64,000 nt of DNA, taken from Casuarius casuarius. Lineage: Eukaryota > Chordata > Aves > Casuariiformes > Casuariidae. Below are positions 62,371 to 64,000 of this stretch, piece by piece. A model generated the notes under the pieces. The model was not told the DNA's origin. It did no database searches and was given only the letters and a program-made list of their open reading frames with translations. Position 1 is the first letter of the stretch. Every line of letters starts with the position of its first letter. The stretch is taken from the NCBI GenBank assembly GCA_003342895.1, contig PTFA01000042.1, forward strand, positions 5,136,640 to 5,200,639, in the 5' to 3' direction. A program made the position numbers and the translations under genes.

Positions 62371-62900
62371 AATCTGCCAGTATCCAACATTTTGCTGTAT
62401 CGCTTTTCTTTAATTGATTAATTACTAAGTTTGGAGTGGTTATTCTTGTCTCTCTGTCTGCTTTTTCCCCCGAAGGATGTAAAATGACATTTGTAATTGC
62501 ATATTCTGCAGCCAGAGAATGAGGTGCTTGTAGGGAAATGATTGCTATGGAAAAGATAATCAATAAAAAAGGAACATTGCAGGTTTCTTTCAGTTTTAAT
62601 AACACAGAATAATCCAATTCACCTTTAATCTTGACCAACCAAATGTAATGTTGACAACCAAATGGTTGTTTAGACACCTGCTAGGTGAAATGCTTTTTCC
62701 CTCTGGAAGGAAAGTATTTCAACATTTAGCTCACCAATTCAGCTAATGTTTAATTCATTTCCTTGCCTGCTAGCTAGATTAAAAGAAAGAACATTTATCA
62801 ACAGGAGGGAGCCAGCAAAAATCCAGCTTCACAATCCAGTCTTAATTTACAAGACTACCCAGTTCCAATTTCTTGATAAAAGATGTCTTTGAAGGGAGGC
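62371..62900. promoter_or_regulatory. Candidate conserved noncoding block
   Basis: Repeat-free AT-rich block rich in TAAT cores (GATTAATTACTAAG near 62416, TTTGTAATTGCAT near 62490, GATAATCAATAAA near 62554, AATCCAATTCACC near 62611). It includes copy B of the paired element at 62738-62800. That internal duplication is the best sequence-level support for function here. A minus-strand frame of 108 codons (62351-62677) overlaps it and has no domain. Confidence 0.28.
62738..62800. promoter_or_regulatory. Paired noncoding element, copy B
   Basis: Second copy of the 63-bp element, 4.17 kb downstream of copy A and in the same orientation. It has the identical AATGTTTAATTCAT block and ends AAAGAACATTTATCA. 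The flanks beyond the 63 bp show at most weak similarity. Confidence 0.6.
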
Positions 62901-64000
62901 CTAAGTTGTGATTGCAACCCATAAAGAAACTACTGGGACATGGACATCACTGATAAATCCTTTAGCAAAGTCAAATTTATGATCTAGTTAAAACAGAATA
63001 TCCTCGCATCTAATGTCATCACAGCACTAATGGGATAGATCTGTTGCAACAAACTGCTTTCTCTCATAAAATACATTATTTTCTTATTTTCCTGATTCTC
63101 AGCTTGCCTCTAGTTTTACTCTAGACAGGAAGCAATAACAGAGCGTACAGCACGTAAGTCTTTTTTCCTAGATGCTTTGCAGACTTCATGCATTCACTAC
63201 CACTGTAAAATAGCAGGGGTATTAACTAACAGAAAACACAGTACTGATAAAATATGCTGACTTGCATGTTCTGCGGACACCTAAAGAGAAAGGGGAAGAG
63301 TAGAGGAAAAGGCTTTTTATTTTTCAGCAAGTTGTATTTATTTTTGAGCCATGAGAAAAGCAGCAATTAATCACAGCCCGGTGTCATGGGACAGGTCACG
63401 CAGTGCCACGTGGGTGTGAAGGGTAGGCATCAAAAGCAGAACCCCCAATCCCACCTTGCCTAACTGGTGATCCCTTTCTACCAAAATGCAGGACATACTG
63501 ACTGTGCTCACCTCGAGACCCATGATTTCTATCGTAATAATTCAGAGCTCTGACAGCGCTATAAGAAGCTGAGAATCCCCAGATTCTGGTTTATTCCTCG
63601 GATGTCTACCCATTCCAAAAATACATTGATTTTTATAGGTATGACAAGCTGGTTCAATTCATCTCTATGTGAAGCAATCTTTCATATCTGTACATGAATA
63701 CTAGAAGATATTTTGAGCACACCAGAAAGGGTAACAATTGCAAACTGCTGTAGGCTCACATATCTGGCAGGATGACATCTAGAAAACTGTAGAACTGCTG
63801 CAATTTCTACAATATAATGACATTGCATCAGATAATATACTGCTTGATGGAAACAGCTAAAAAACATATAAAGAAAGCATACGGAGAGAGAGAAAACAAA
63901 TGTGTGCAGGAATAAATACAACTACTGGCCTTCTGTTTGTTTTCATTTATTCCCCTGCCCAAGCTGTTTTGATTTTAGTGTAGTGGAGTCTTTGCTGGTA
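62901..64000. other. Noncoding stretch, no gene seen
   Basis: No gene recognised. The frame at 63682-63921 (minus, 79 codons) is hydrophobic and AT-driven. CpG-containing sequence near 63380-63410 (CCCGG, GTCACGC, CCACGTGG, the last an E-box palindrome) stands out locally but is short. Confidence 0.6.

Noticed and set aside
1..64000. tRNA genes, known conserved microRNAs, CRISPR arrays, bacterial operons, integrated viral genes
   Set aside because: No tRNA B-box with a cloverleaf context, no familiar mature microRNA sequence, no regularly spaced repeats, no dense coding and no retroviral gene motifs were found by eye.

Overview
The window looks like 64 kb of noncoding DNA from a vertebrate nuclear genome, most probably a bird. 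The recognisable interspersed repeats all belong to the CR1 LINE family. No Alu-, L1- or B1-like repeat is recognised. Repeat density is low, base composition is AT-rich, and CpG is scarce apart from a few GC-rich patches. Stops are frequent in all frames. Three isolated N bases (6050, 14801, 50320) suggest a draft assembly. A crocodilian or turtle source is not excluded, but CR1 is usually denser there. There is no bacterial, viral or organellar gene organisation, and no gene, tRNA, rRNA or CRISPR array was recognised.

Layout. 1-8.1 kb: AT-rich DNA with two old minus-strand CR1/L3-like copies (about 2.46-2.83 kb and about 6.0-7.9 kb). The second is the longest repeat in the window. 8.1-9.5 kb: two splice-site-bounded candidate exons flanking a perfect 39-bp inverted repeat with a 5-nt loop. 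9.5-22.8 kb: noncoding, with a short GC-rich hairpin (11.67 kb), two candidate conserved noncoding blocks (17.4-17.8 and 20.2-20.7 kb) and a G-quadruplex motif (18.1 kb). 22.84-23.47 kb: plus-strand CR1 3' end. 23.5-50.6 kb: a long stretch with no recognised gene. It holds one candidate conserved block (33.6-34.0 kb), a second G-quadruplex motif, small tandem duplications, a pyrimidine-rich tract and microsatellites. 50.62-51.30 kb: minus-strand CR1 with broken reverse-transcriptase C-terminal reading frames. 51.3-60.0 kb: noncoding, with two GC-richer patches at 53.1-53.5 and 54.8-55.2 kb. 60.0-60.46 kb: a divergent plus-strand CR1 3' end. 58.57 and 62.74 kb: two copies of one 63-bp noncoding element, 4.2 kb apart.

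The window is best read as a gene-poor intergenic region or large intron. The open reading frames are short, overlapping and without recognisable domains, and are treated as chance except where they lie in CR1. The observations most worth checking are the perfect inverted repeat at 9142-9224 and the paired elements at 58567-58629 and 62738-62800. No multi-gene biological system was found.
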